Of a DNA stretch of 31,262 nt, positions 22,638-29,091 are shown one piece after another (the stretch's first letter is position 1; each line of letters starts with the position of its first letter). Source of the stretch: CAYHIN01 sp964356705 (GTDB lineage: Bacteria; Patescibacteriota; Microgenomatia; CAZETR01; Amesbacteraceae); contig CAYHIN010000007.1 of the NCBI GenBank assembly GCA_964356705.1, positions 1-31,262 of the forward strand, written 5' to 3'. The translations under genes were made by a program, and so were the position numbers. The notes beneath the pieces are model-generated. The model made no database searches, was not told the DNA's origin, and saw nothing but the letters and a program-made list of their open reading frames with translations.

Positions 22638-23617
22638 GCAAAAAGATATTTGTCCTGGGGCTGGTTTTGGTATTTGGGGGATCGCTACTGCTTCGAAGTG
22701 ACTTTGAGGGACTGGTGGAATCATGGCTACCAGGAGATGAGGCGGGATTGGCATCGGGAATACTGTTGGGTGGGTCAGGCAAATTGAGCACTGGGCTAAA
22801 GACGGCATATAGAAGAGTGGGAATGTTGCATGTGGTGGCCGCCTCGGGATACAACGTGACGATAATCGGAGGAGTGGCGATGGCTGTGGCTGTAAAGCTA
22901 GTGTCAAAGAGGTGGGCGATACTGTTTGTGGTATTAAGTATTATTTTGTATATGTATTTGGCAGGGATGACGGCCTCTGTAGTGCGAGCCGGAATCATGG
23001 CAATACTTACTTATGCAGCTCTGCTTTTGGGTAGACCTGCGGATGGGTATTGGGTGTTGGGAATAGTAACTGGACTAATGCTCGTTATTAGACCGAGCTA
23101 TGCTGAGGATTTGGGATTTTTGCTGTCGGTGGCGGCGACTGTGGGAGTGCTGCAGGCAAACCCTGTCATCCTGAACGTAGTGAAGGATCCAGCTTCTTCT
23201 GGATTCTTCGCGATGCTCAGAATGACTTTTTTTGGTGATCTAAAAACTACTCTTTGGGCGCAGCTGTTTACCACGCCTATTATTTTGCATTATTTTGGAG
23301 ATTTGAGCCTGATTGCGCCGGTGTCCAATGCCCTCATGCTATGGATAGTGCCTATTGCGATGCAGATATTGCTTTTGGCTCTGGGAATGGGAGTAGTGTG
23401 GCCGTTTGTAGGAGAACTAATATCATATCTGGCGTATCCTTTTTTGCGACTTATGAATCTGGGAGCAGAGTTTTTTTCGCAGCTGCCACTGGCTAGTATC
23501 AGTGTGGGGAAGATGTCCTGGGTGTGGGTGGGAGCATATTATGTATTACTGATTGTCATTCTGAGCTTACGGCGAAGAATCCAGGCTTCACTGGATCCTT
23601 CACTACGTTCAGGATGA
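22634..23617 (+). CDS. comEC: ComEC N-terminal half (Competence membrane domain), ends in a repeat
   Basis: This 327-residue protein has many membrane segments and the Competence-domain signature KTAYRRVGMLHVVAASGYNVTIIGG, with GRPADGYWVLG and YAEDLGFLLSVAATVG later. ComEC forms the inner-membrane channel for single-stranded DNA in transformation. Two palindromic repeats are translated in it. One at 23165-23226 gives PVILNVVKDPASSGFFAMLRM between membrane helices. The other, at 23555-23618, gives the last residues SLRRRIQASLDPSLRSG and the stop. In most ComEC proteins the metallo-beta-lactamase domain follows in the same chain; here it is the next ORF. Confidence 0.87.
   Translation: MSKKIFVLGLVLVFGGSLLLRSDFEGLVESWLPGDEAGLASGILLGGSGKLSTGLKTAYRRVGMLHVVAASGYNVTIIGGVAMAVAVKLVSKRWAILFVVLSIILYMYLAGMTASVVRAGIMAILTYAALLLGRPADGYWVLGIVTGLMLVIRPSYAEDLGFLLSVAATVGVLQANPVILNVVKDPASSGFFAMLRMTFFGDLKTTLWAQLFTTPIILHYFGDLSLIAPVSNALMLWIVPIAMQILLLALGMGVVWPFVGELISYLAYPFLRLMNLGAEFFSQLPLASISVGKMSWVWVGAYYVLLIVILSLRRRIQASLDPSLRSG
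23165..23226. repeat. 62-bp palindromic repeat inside comEC (family A, copy 1)
   Basis: It runs from GTCATCCTGAACGTAG to GCTCAGAATGAC, with GGATCCAG and CTGGATTC arms pairing around a short CTTCTT loop. It is translated in frame without a stop. It is related to the copies at 23555, 24981, 25380 and 25557. Confidence 0.85.
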
Positions 23618-23618
23618 C
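23555..23618. repeat. 64-bp palindromic repeat at the comEC split (family A, copy 2)
   Basis: It runs from GTCATTCTGAGC to CGTTCAGGATGAC with AATCCAG / CTGGATCC inner arms. It supplies the last codons and the stop of the first comEC ORF; the second ORF begins about 12 nt beyond it. Confidence 0.85.
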
Positions 23619-23629
23619 AGAGCTTGTCT

Positions 23630-24553
23630 ATGAGCAAATATATATTTGTAGGACTTTCTTTGGTACTGATTGCGGTGTGGACGGCTGTAATCGTAACTCC
23701 TGATAACAAACTGCATGTAGTGGTGTGTGATGTGGGACAAGGGGATGCGATATTGATCTGGAAAGGCTATATGCAAATGCTAGTGGACTCTGGGCCGAAC
23801 AGCGATATCCAAGCTTGCTTGGGATCACACATGCCGTTTTATGATCGTAGTCTGGATGTAGTTATACTCACACATCCAGACGCAGATCACGTGGGTGGGA
23901 TGGCAGGAGTAGTAGGTAGATATAAGATCGATAAATTTTTCACTGTGCCTATTGGAACGCAAACTACGGCATATCAGAATGTGAAGCGGGTGTTAGAAGA
24001 GAAACGAGTGGAAGTCAAAAATATATATGCGGGGGATGTAATTAGGTTTGGAGATATGGAATTTGAGGTGGTGTGGCCGGAGAGAAAGTGGGTAGCGCAA
24101 CACATTTCATCGCCTGAACTGGCCTTATCTACCTCACCCCTGCCCCTCTCCACAATTATGGAGAGGGAAGGTGTTTTGGGTTTGTCGATCATTGGGGCGG
24201 GGACAAATGAGTTTTCGATCGGGGGAGTCTTGAGATACGGTGAGTTTGAGATGATGTTTACTGGAGACGCGGATATTGCGATCCTGGATGACCAGCTGGC
24301 TACAGGACTACTCTCGGATGTGGATGTGCTCAAGGTGGCGCACCATGGGAGTAAGTTTGGGACTACCAGCTCCTGGCTGTCTGTCGTCAGGCCAGAGCTA
24401 GCAGTGGTGTCTGTGGGGAAAAACAATAGGTATGGTCATCCAACAGCCGAGACCGTAGGACTTCTAGAAAGCTTGGGGATCAAGCTGCTGAGGACTGATC
24501 TGGAGGGTGAGATACAGATTGTGAGTGATGGAGTGGGGTGGAGAGTGGAATAG
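23630..24553 (+). CDS. comEC: ComEC C-terminal half (metallo-beta-lactamase domain), separate ORF
   Basis: This protein of about 307 residues has one N-terminal membrane segment (IFVGLSLVLIAVWTAVIV). A ComEC-type lactamase fold follows: VVVCDVGQGDAILI, LVDSGPN, then LTHPDADHVGGM (the HxDxDH metal motif), FTGDAD, VLKVAHHGSKFGT and KNNRYGHPTAETV. This domain is proposed to degrade the non-transported strand. A CCCTCTCC/GGAGAGGG repeat (24131-24172) is translated inside it as a loop. It starts at ATG 23630, 12 nt after the family A repeat that ends the first half. Splitting may leave a working two-chain ComEC, because the halves are separate domains; this is inference. Confidence 0.85.
   Translation: MSKYIFVGLSLVLIAVWTAVIVTPDNKLHVVVCDVGQGDAILIWKGYMQMLVDSGPNSDIQACLGSHMPFYDRSLDVVILTHPDADHVGGMAGVVGRYKIDKFFTVPIGTQTTAYQNVKRVLEEKRVEVKNIYAGDVIRFGDMEFEVVWPERKWVAQHISSPELALSTSPLPLSTIMEREGVLGLSIIGAGTNEFSIGGVLRYGEFEMMFTGDADIAILDDQLATGLLSDVDVLKVAHHGSKFGTTSSWLSVVRPELAVVSVGKNNRYGHPTAETVGLLESLGIKLLRTDLEGEIQIVSDGVGWRVE
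24131..24172. repeat. CCCTCTCC/GGAGAGGG repeat inside the comEC lactamase ORF (family B)
   Basis: ACCTCACCCC followed by the hairpin CCCTCTCCA / TGGAGAGGG. It is translated in frame as STSPLPLSTIMEREGV, an insertion between the HPDADH and FTGDAD parts. It is the same family as 19908-19950. Confidence 0.75.
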
Positions 24554-24559
24554 TCTATG

Positions 24560-24594
24560 TTGTGCCCATGTATCCTGTAGTGTATAATGTGGAC
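24560..24594 (+). promoter_or_regulatory. Leaderless promoter of the 71-aa membrane ORF
   Basis: TTGTGC (24560-24565), a 17-nt spacer, TATAAT (24583-24588), 6 nt, then ATG 24595. Confidence 0.65.
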
Positions 24595-24810
24595 ATGAGT
24601 ATTGAGGACGAGGTGGTGTTAGGTGCATTGGGAGCTGCAGGGTTTCGTCTTGGTGGTTACGTAGCTAGAACAATAGGGCTTTCTAACCCCGATTATAATT
24701 TTTTAGTGGGTGTGTCAGAGGCCATTAATGACCTGGGTGATTATATGGTCTTGGCTGCTTGTGTATTGGGAATCGTGCATGCGATAGAAAATCAGAAAAA
24801 AAGTTCATAG
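24595..24810 (+). CDS. Small probable membrane protein, unknown function
   Basis: This 71-residue protein (MSIEDEVVLGALGAAGFRLG..., DYMVLAACVLGIVHAIENQKKSS) has a hydrophobic segment near the C-terminus followed by a short basic tail, and a weaker one near the N-terminus. No family is recognised. The start at 24595 is fixed by TATAAT 6 nt upstream; a longer frame back to 24538 would run through the promoter. It lies between comEC and the GT4 gene, with its own promoter. Confidence 0.55.
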   Translation: MSIEDEVVLGALGAAGFRLGGYVARTIGLSNPDYNFLVGVSEAINDLGDYMVLAACVLGIVHAIENQKKSS

Positions 24811-24847
24811 TACTGACTAAAGGAAGTAAATAGCTTAAAATTGAGAA

Positions 24848-26020
24848 ATGCGGATTGGAATTGATGCTAGTCGGGCGTTTGGACCGGAAAGAACGGGGAC
24901 GGAGGAGTACTCGTATCAGATGATCAAACACTTGCTGGGTTTGCCGGAGGCGAGAGAACATGAGTGGGTGCTGTACACCCGTCATTCTGAGGCAGAGCCG
25001 AAGAATCCAGACTGGATCCTTCACTACGTTCAGGATGACAAAGTGAGAGTAATAAATATTCGGAATAAGTATTTGTGGACGCAGGTGGGATTGGCTGCAC
25101 GAACTTGGGTAGATAAGTTGGATATCTTGTGGGTACCGGCGCATACGCTGCCTGTGCTACGAAGACCAGGACTGGCGACGGTCGTTACGATTCACGGCAT
25201 TGAATATGAGTGGCTACCTGCCTATGAGAATGCGCTACAGCGGTGGTATTTGCCCCTCAGTACTAAGTACGCAGTGCTAAGTGCTAAGAAGATAATAGCT
25301 GTGAGTGAATTTACGAAGAAACAGTTGGTGGAGAGACTGGGAGCGGAGGAGAAGAAGATAAAAGTAATTTATGAAGGAACTGGATCCTTCTCCTTCGACT
25401 CTGCTCAGGATCAGGATGACCGATCTCGTCATGCTGAACGTAGTGAAGCATCTGGTATTCTTAAAAAGTTTGATTTAAAGCCAAAGAGATATTTATTGTT
25501 TGTAGGCACGGTGCAGCCGAGAAAGAATCTAGAGAGATTGATAAGGGCATTTAGTTCTGGATCCTTCGGTGCGCCTCAGGATGACAAATTGCGATTAGTT
25601 ATTGCAGGCAAGCTGGGATGGAACTATCAAGAAGTAGTGGAGTTGGCGAAAAAACACAATGTACTCGTCACCGGATACATTAGTGAAACAGAAAGAGATA
25701 GTCTGCTACGGAATGCGCTAGTGTATGTACAGCCAAGTATCACTGAAGGATTTGGACTACCTATCATAGAAGCCATGCGGGCGGGAGTGCCTGTGGTATC
25801 GAGTAACGGGGGAGCACTGCCGGAAGTAGTGGGAGATGCGGGGTTGCTATTTGACCCCTACAATATAGAGAATATACGAACGGTTTTGGAGAAAGTAATT
25901 AAGGATGTGAAGTTGCAAAAAAGTCTGATCGAGCTGGGAAAGAAGAGAGTGGAGGAGTTTTCTTGGCAAAAAGCAGCAATGGAAACCTATAGTTATCTAA
26001 CAAGTTCCTATAGTGTGTAA
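24848..26020 (+). CDS. GT4-family glycosyltransferase with in-frame repeat insertions
   Basis: This 390-residue GT-B enzyme has the N-terminal MRIGIDASRAFGPERTGTEEYS, KKIIAVSEFTKKQL, FVGTVQPRKNLERLI, VTGYISETERDSLLRNA and the donor-site EGFGLPIIEAMRAGVPVVSS, typical of GT4 mannosyl/glucosyl transferases. It probably builds surface glycan from nucleotide sugars. Three family A palindromes (24981-25039, 25380-25455, 25557-25585) and a 7-bp array (25260-25287) are translated in frame, giving peptides such as PDWILHYVQDDK, SFDSAQDQDDRSRHAERSEAS and SFGAPQDDK. They sit in loops between conserved blocks. TAAAAT (24836-24841) lies 6 nt before the ATG. Confidence 0.9.
   Translation: MRIGIDASRAFGPERTGTEEYSYQMIKHLLGLPEAREHEWVLYTRHSEAEPKNPDWILHYVQDDKVRVINIRNKYLWTQVGLAARTWVDKLDILWVPAHTLPVLRRPGLATVVTIHGIEYEWLPAYENALQRWYLPLSTKYAVLSAKKIIAVSEFTKKQLVERLGAEEKKIKVIYEGTGSFSFDSAQDQDDRSRHAERSEASGILKKFDLKPKRYLLFVGTVQPRKNLERLIRAFSSGSFGAPQDDKLRLVIAGKLGWNYQEVVELAKKHNVLVTGYISETERDSLLRNALVYVQPSITEGFGLPIIEAMRAGVPVVSSNGGALPEVVGDAGLLFDPYNIENIRTVLEKVIKDVKLQKSLIELGKKRVEEFSWQKAAMETYSYLTSSYSV
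24981..25039. repeat. Palindromic repeat in the GT4 gene (family A, copy 3)
   Basis: GTCATTCTGAGG to CGTTCAGGATGAC, 59 bp, with AATCCAG/CTGGATCC inner arms. It is translated as RHSEAEPKNPDWILHYVQDD. Confidence 0.82.
25260..25287. repeat. 7-bp array (GTACTAA, GTACGCA, GTGCTAA x2) in the GT4 gene
   Basis: There are four exact 7-base units. They are translated as STKYAVLSAK just before the conserved KKIIAVSEF strand. Confidence 0.65.
25380..25455. repeat. Rearranged palindromic repeat in the GT4 gene (family A, copy 4)
   Basis: A right half (CTGGATCCTTC...AGGATGAC) is followed after 7 nt by a left half (GTCATGCTGAACGTAG...CTGG). The two halves are in the order opposite to copies 1-3. Confidence 0.75.
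25557..25585. repeat. Half palindromic repeat in the GT4 gene (family A, copy 5)
   Basis: CTGGATCCTTCGGTGCG then CCTCAGGATGAC: a single arm of the family A unit, translated as SGSFGAPQDD. Confidence 0.72.
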
Positions 26021-26024
26021 ATGT

Positions 26025-26177
26025 ATGAATGTGGATAAGTTGTTAATGCTGAAGCTGATTGAGGCTGAAGTTCGTGTTGATAAGTCATCATCTTGTAGTA
26101 ATTTTGGCATTTTTTGCGTATTTCCCGTATCATTGTCTAGGGCAGCAAGAGAGGCCGCTGGTGAAGCTAAATTATGA
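26025..26177 (+). CDS. Possible 50-aa ORF coupled to the WecG-like gene
   Basis: The ATG at 26025 reads MNVDKLLMLKLIEAEVRVDK, then a Cys/Phe-rich middle and SRAAREAAGEAKL. Its TGA overlaps the next ATG as ATGA. TATAGT (26009-26014) overlaps the GT4 stop and lies 10 nt upstream. No family is recognised. The coupling is the main support; it may be only a leader segment. Confidence 0.35.
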   Translation: MNVDKLLMLKLIEAEVRVDKSSSCSNFGIFCVFPVSLSRAAREAAGEAKL

Positions 26178-26626
26178 TAGATGGACCGAAGTACCACGAC
26201 ATTCTAGGGGTAAAGGTGGCTAGCAGTGACAAGGATCGAGTGCTAGAGATTCTTGGCCAAGTTTTGACTAAAAAGTCTATAGATAGGCCTTTTTTTGTGG
26301 TGACAGCTAATCCTGAAATCGTCATGCTAGCCCAGGATGATCCAGGCTACAAAGAGATATTGAGATCTGCTGACCTGGTGTTCGCTGATGGATCTGGACT
26401 GCGGTGGGCAGGTGTGACTGATGTGGTGCCAGGCCGAAGAATAGTAGAAGAGTTGTGNNNNNNNNNNNNNNNNNNNNNNNNNNNNNNNNNNNNNNNNNNN
26501 NNNNNNNNNNNNNNNNNNNNNNNNNNNNNNNNNNNNNNNNNNNNNNNNNNNNNNNNNAGGTGGAGAAGGCAATTGAATCTAGTTAGATTTGCTTGGAAAC
26601 TTTTGCAAACCTCCGGCCGACTTTGA
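26174..26626 (+). CDS. WecG/TagA/CpsF-family (GT26) glycosyltransferase, interrupted by a gap
   Basis: The N-terminal 94 residues (YHDILGVKVASSDKDRVLEIL, FFVVTANPEIVMLAQ, ADLVFADGSGLRWAG, VPGRRIVEEL) match the GT26 family, whose members add N-acetylmannosaminuronate or similar sugars to lipid-linked carriers. The 100-N gap follows. After it RWRRQLNLVRFAWKLLQTSGRL resembles the usual C-terminal end. The family is about 230-250 residues but only about 116 are sequenced, so roughly 110-130 residues are missing and the gap is larger than 33 codons if both pieces are one gene. Its 3' end overlaps the convergent tyrS by 44 nt. Confidence 0.78.
   Translation: MIDGPKYHDILGVKVASSDKDRVLEILGQVLTKKSIDRPFFVVTANPEIVMLAQDDPGYKEILRSADLVFADGSGLRWAGVTDVVPGRRIVEELXXXXXXXXXXXXXXXXXXXXXXXXXXXXXXXXXXRWRRQLNLVRFAWKLLQTSGRL
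26458..26557. other. Scaffold gap (100 N)
   Basis: Exactly 100 unknown bases inside the WecG-like gene. Judged by family length, the true gap should be about 330-400 nt if no other gene is hidden there. Confidence 0.9.
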
Positions 26627-27737
26627 GTACATGAGTATCATGTATTACGTATAAAGTATCATGTATTTTCTTTTCGTCGACCTCAACTGCGTTTTGGTCG
26701 ATGAGGCGCTTGGCGTCGGATTTACTGGAAGCTAGTCCAGCTTCCACTAGAACATCGACTATATTTGTACTCGTTACTGTAAATTCGGGCAGAGTAGAGG
26801 GTATAAGACCTTTCTGGAAGGTAGATTCGAAGTGGGCCTTGGCAGCGTCTGCTGATTTTGCATCGTGTAATTCTAGAACTATTTGGTGGGCGAGCTGTTT
26901 TTTTAGCTCCATGGGGTGGCCACTAGTCGGAATTTGGTCAGAAGATAGATTTGTGGCCAGAAGAAAGTATCTCTCGATAAGACCGTCTTTGAGGGACATT
27001 ATCTTGCCATAGATCTCGTTTGGGGCATCGTCTAGCCAGATGGCATTGCTCCAGCTCTTGCTCATTTTGCGGCCGTCTGTGCCCTCTAGAAACTCGCCAG
27101 TTAATATGTAGGACTCTTTGTTGCGGCGTTTTTTTTGGAGGACTCTACCGGCCTGCATGTTAAATGTTTGATCGGTGCCACCCAGCTGGAGATCCGTATC
27201 CAAAAACCAGGAATCGTAGCCTTGCATGACTGGGTATAAGGTCTCTGCTAAGTTGATGGTTGAATTTTCAGATCCTAGCCTTCTCTTGATGAGTTCGCGA
27301 GAGATGAAGTCGTTGAGACTGAATTCGTGGATGAGCTTGATAGTATTCTCGAAGGAGAGCTTCGAAAGCCACTCAGAGTTGCGTCTGATAGTTATTTTAG
27401 AAAAATCGACTAATTTTTCGGCTTGAGACTTATAGGTTTGCCAGTTGGTGTCGATTTGCTCGAGCGTGAGAACTGGACGTTCGGAATCTTTGTCAGAGGT
27501 GTCACCGATGAGAGCGGTAAAATCGCCGATTAAGAAAGTTATGTTGTGACCAAGATCAGATAATGCCTGGAGACGGCGCAAGTGAGTGGCGTTGCCAAGG
27601 TGCAGGTGGGGGGCTGTGGGATCGACGCCGAAGTAAATGTTGAGTTTTTTGCCTGATCTCAAAAGTTTTTCAAGTGACTCTTTGTTTGGAATCACATTGG
27701 CCACGCCGCGGGTCAGTAATTCATCAATTTTGTCCAT
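26583..27737 (-). CDS. tyrS: Tyrosyl-tRNA synthetase
   Basis: This 384-residue class I synthetase has YFGVDPTAPHLHLGN (HIGH-type, about 44-49), a tyrosine-site region with YPVMQGYDSWFLDTDLQLGGTDQ, and KMSKS at 224-228. An S4 RNA-binding domain follows at the C-terminus (about 320-384, DVLVEAGLASSKSDAKRLIDQNAVEVD). It charges tRNA-Tyr. Length and motif style fit the TyrS2/TyrZ type. It is the last gene of the T-box operon, 8 nt after phhB. Its C-terminal codons include a 7-bp array (26635-26669), translated as HDTLYVIHDTHVLKV. The 3' end overlaps the WecG-like ORF. Confidence 0.95.
   Translation of the reverse strand: MDKIDELLTRGVANVIPNKESLEKLLRSGKKLNIYFGVDPTAPHLHLGNATHLRRLQALSDLGHNITFLIGDFTALIGDTSDKDSERPVLTLEQIDTNWQTYKSQAEKLVDFSKITIRRNSEWLSKLSFENTIKLIHEFSLNDFISRELIKRRLGSENSTINLAETLYPVMQGYDSWFLDTDLQLGGTDQTFNMQAGRVLQKKRRNKESYILTGEFLEGTDGRKMSKSWSNAIWLDDAPNEIYGKIMSLKDGLIERYFLLATNLSSDQIPTSGHPMELKKQLAHQIVLELHDAKSADAAKAHFESTFQKGLIPSTLPEFTVTSTNIVDVLVEAGLASSKSDAKRLIDQNAVEVDEKKIHDTLYVIHDTHVLKVGRRFAKVSKQI
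26635..26669. repeat. 7-bp array at the 3' end of tyrS
   Basis: GTATCAT, GTATTAC, GTATAAA, GTATCAT, GTATTTT: five degenerate 7-base units, related to the murE arrays and translated within the S4 domain tail. Confidence 0.6.
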
Positions 27738-27745
27738 ATTTTTGA

Positions 27746-28078
27746 CTATACCATTATCTCATTTATCTTAACGGCCATTACAAAGTCGTTGATGGATAGT
27801 CCGCCGATGGCATGGGTTGAGAAAGTGATGATCACGAACTTGTAGTCGCGGAGATATATATCAGGATGGTGACCTTCTTTTTCGGCTAGGAGACCTACTT
27901 GGGTGACAAACCCCATTGCGGTGCGAAAATTTTTGAATTCAAATTGTCGTGACAATGACTTGTCGCCCTCAATTTGCCAGTCGGTGACTTGAGGTAGGTA
28001 AGCCGAGAACTGCTCTCGAGTAAGAGGAAGAGTACCTCCTTCGCAAGGGACACATTTTTGGTGAGCGAGATCAGTCAT
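27746..28078 (-). CDS. phhB: Pterin-4a-carbinolamine dehydratase
   Basis: This 110-residue protein is a normal length for the family. The active-site block EKEGHHPDIYLRDYKFVII with His70 and His71 is followed by THAIGGLSINDFVMAVKI (His89, Asp98), matching the PCD signature. It dehydrates 4a-hydroxytetrahydropterin made by aromatic amino-acid hydroxylases so that the cofactor can be recycled. It starts 2 nt after the phhA stop and is followed by tyrS after 8 nt, so the three are one transcript. The N-terminus has a CVPCEGG motif common in relatives. Confidence 0.92.
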   Translation of the reverse strand: MTDLAHQKCVPCEGGTLPLTREQFSAYLPQVTDWQIEGDKSLSRQFEFKNFRTAMGFVTQVGLLAEKEGHHPDIYLRDYKFVIITFSTHAIGGLSINDFVMAVKINEIMV

Positions 28079-28080
28079 AT

Positions 28081-28794
28081 TTATAGAGAGTCGAAATAAC
28101 GAGCTAACTCTGATTTTAAATGGTTTAGTGAGTTAAACACAAATAGCTCGGTGTTTTCAGTAACACCATAGACACGATCGCCAATGCGATTGCCGCCTGG
28201 TTTGTGACCAGCTAGGACATTTTCTATACTAAATTGCTTTTTGGGAATGGAATCTGAATTAATATTTTGGATTTCTGAGAATGAAGATAGGAGACCCGCA
28301 CCAAATGCTTTTATCTCATCTTCCTCTTTAATCAGGCCAAACTCATAGCCAAACCAGGCCAGGCGACCGATGTCCCGACGTTGTTGATCTGTTTTTGTTT
28401 TTGAGTAGGCTGAAGCAAACATATTAAATATTTCGACATATTCGGGGATGCACATAAAAGGTTGGTGACCAAAGATATCGTGAAAGATATCGGGCTCAGG
28501 CGTGAAATCTAGCTCTTTTTGGTCACGAATGTAACTTGTGATGGGGAACTCTTTGTTACTGAGAGCCGTAAACCATTCCATTCGAGTCATGTACCGAGAT
28601 TTGGTTTGGGTGACTTTCCAATCTGTATGAGACGAAATGCGAGAGTTGAGCTGAGCTAGCGAAGGAATGTGAGTAGGTGACATGTTGAGACGGGAAAAAC
28701 CGTCTTTGAATAACTGACAGGCGAACTTGTCCACCTGGGGAAGCTGCCTTGTGAAAAGCAATTGCCAGGTATGATGTTGATCTTGTGTGAACAT
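28081..28794 (-). CDS. phhA: Phenylalanine 4-hydroxylase (aromatic amino-acid hydroxylase)
   Basis: This protein of about 237 residues is the catalytic domain only, as in bacterial enzymes. The iron site is intact: PDIFHDIFGHQPFM provides two His (105, 110) and WFGYEFGL provides the Glu (151). The family converts Phe to Tyr with O2 and tetrahydropterin in the cytosol. The start at 28794 is preferred; the upstream in-frame ATG at 28821 lies inside the stem of the T-box terminator. It is first in an operon with phhB and tyrS. The need for O2 and a pterin suggests at least occasional oxygen and pterin supply; no pterin synthesis genes are in this window. Confidence 0.93.
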   Translation of the reverse strand: MFTQDQHHTWQLLFTRQLPQVDKFACQLFKDGFSRLNMSPTHIPSLAQLNSRISSHTDWKVTQTKSRYMTRMEWFTALSNKEFPITSYIRDQKELDFTPEPDIFHDIFGHQPFMCIPEYVEIFNMFASAYSKTKTDQQRRDIGRLAWFGYEFGLIKEEDEIKAFGAGLLSSFSEIQNINSDSIPKKQFSIENVLAGHKPGGNRIGDRVYGVTENTELFVFNSLNHLKSELARYFDSL

Positions 28795-28804
28795 ATTTTT
28801 TGAC

Positions 28805-28855
28805 AAAGAAAAAGCCCTCATGAATAACCACAGAAATATGGTTATTCACAAGGGC
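28805..28855 (-). terminator. T-box terminator hairpin upstream of phhA
   Basis: On the minus strand GCCCUUGUGAAUAACCA pairs with UGGUUAUUCAUGAGGGC, a stem of about 17 bp, followed by UUUUUCUUUG. The 5' strand includes CCUUG, which can instead pair with CAAGG at the T-box motif (antiterminator). Confidence 0.9.
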
Positions 28856-29087
28856 CCTTTTTAGGACGGTACCACCTTGGTTTGCTAACTTTTGATTAGC
28901 CTCATCGAATGCTCCGTTGCCGACACACTCTGTAAGCTATATCGGGCTTTTCCCGTATCAGATTTTGTCTGATCCGCTCGGTCAGGGTAATTCGATTTGT
29001 CCTTTGCGTTCCGCTTTCACCAACCGCGGAATCTCTCGTGTCACAAGAGCATTTCTACTGCACTGCCTCAACGCGTTGCGAATTGTT
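28814..29087 (-). ncRNA. T-box riboswitch, tyrosine specifier (UAC)
   Basis: The minus-strand leader carries Stem I landmarks AGAGAUUCCGC...GGUGAAAGCGG and the specifier loop UCGAAU-UAC-CC (UAC at 28987-28989, a Tyr codon). Hairpins that fit Stem II and III follow (AUCAGA/UCUGAU, GCUAA/UUAGC). The T-box motif AAGGUGGUACCGUCC lies at 28864-28878, and its UGGU pairs with the ACCA end of tRNA-Tyr. The antiterminator CAAGG (28875-28879) / CCUUG competes with the terminator. Uncharged tRNA-Tyr should allow read-through into phhA-phhB-tyrS. The promoter is in the 3' end of the antitoxin gene. Confidence 0.92.
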
Positions 29088-29091
29088 AAAT

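Noticed and set aside
24538..24594. Upstream extension of the 71-aa membrane ORF
   Set aside because: It overlaps the comEC end and runs through the TTGTGC / TATAAT promoter.
23165..25585. CRISPR array
   Set aside because: The repeats are palindromic, variable in length and order, lie inside genes and have no regular spacers. No cas gene is present.
28795..28821. ATG at 28821 as the phhA start
   Set aside because: It lies in the 3' strand of the T-box terminator stem, so its codons would cover the stem and the U tract. ATG 28794 is just beyond.
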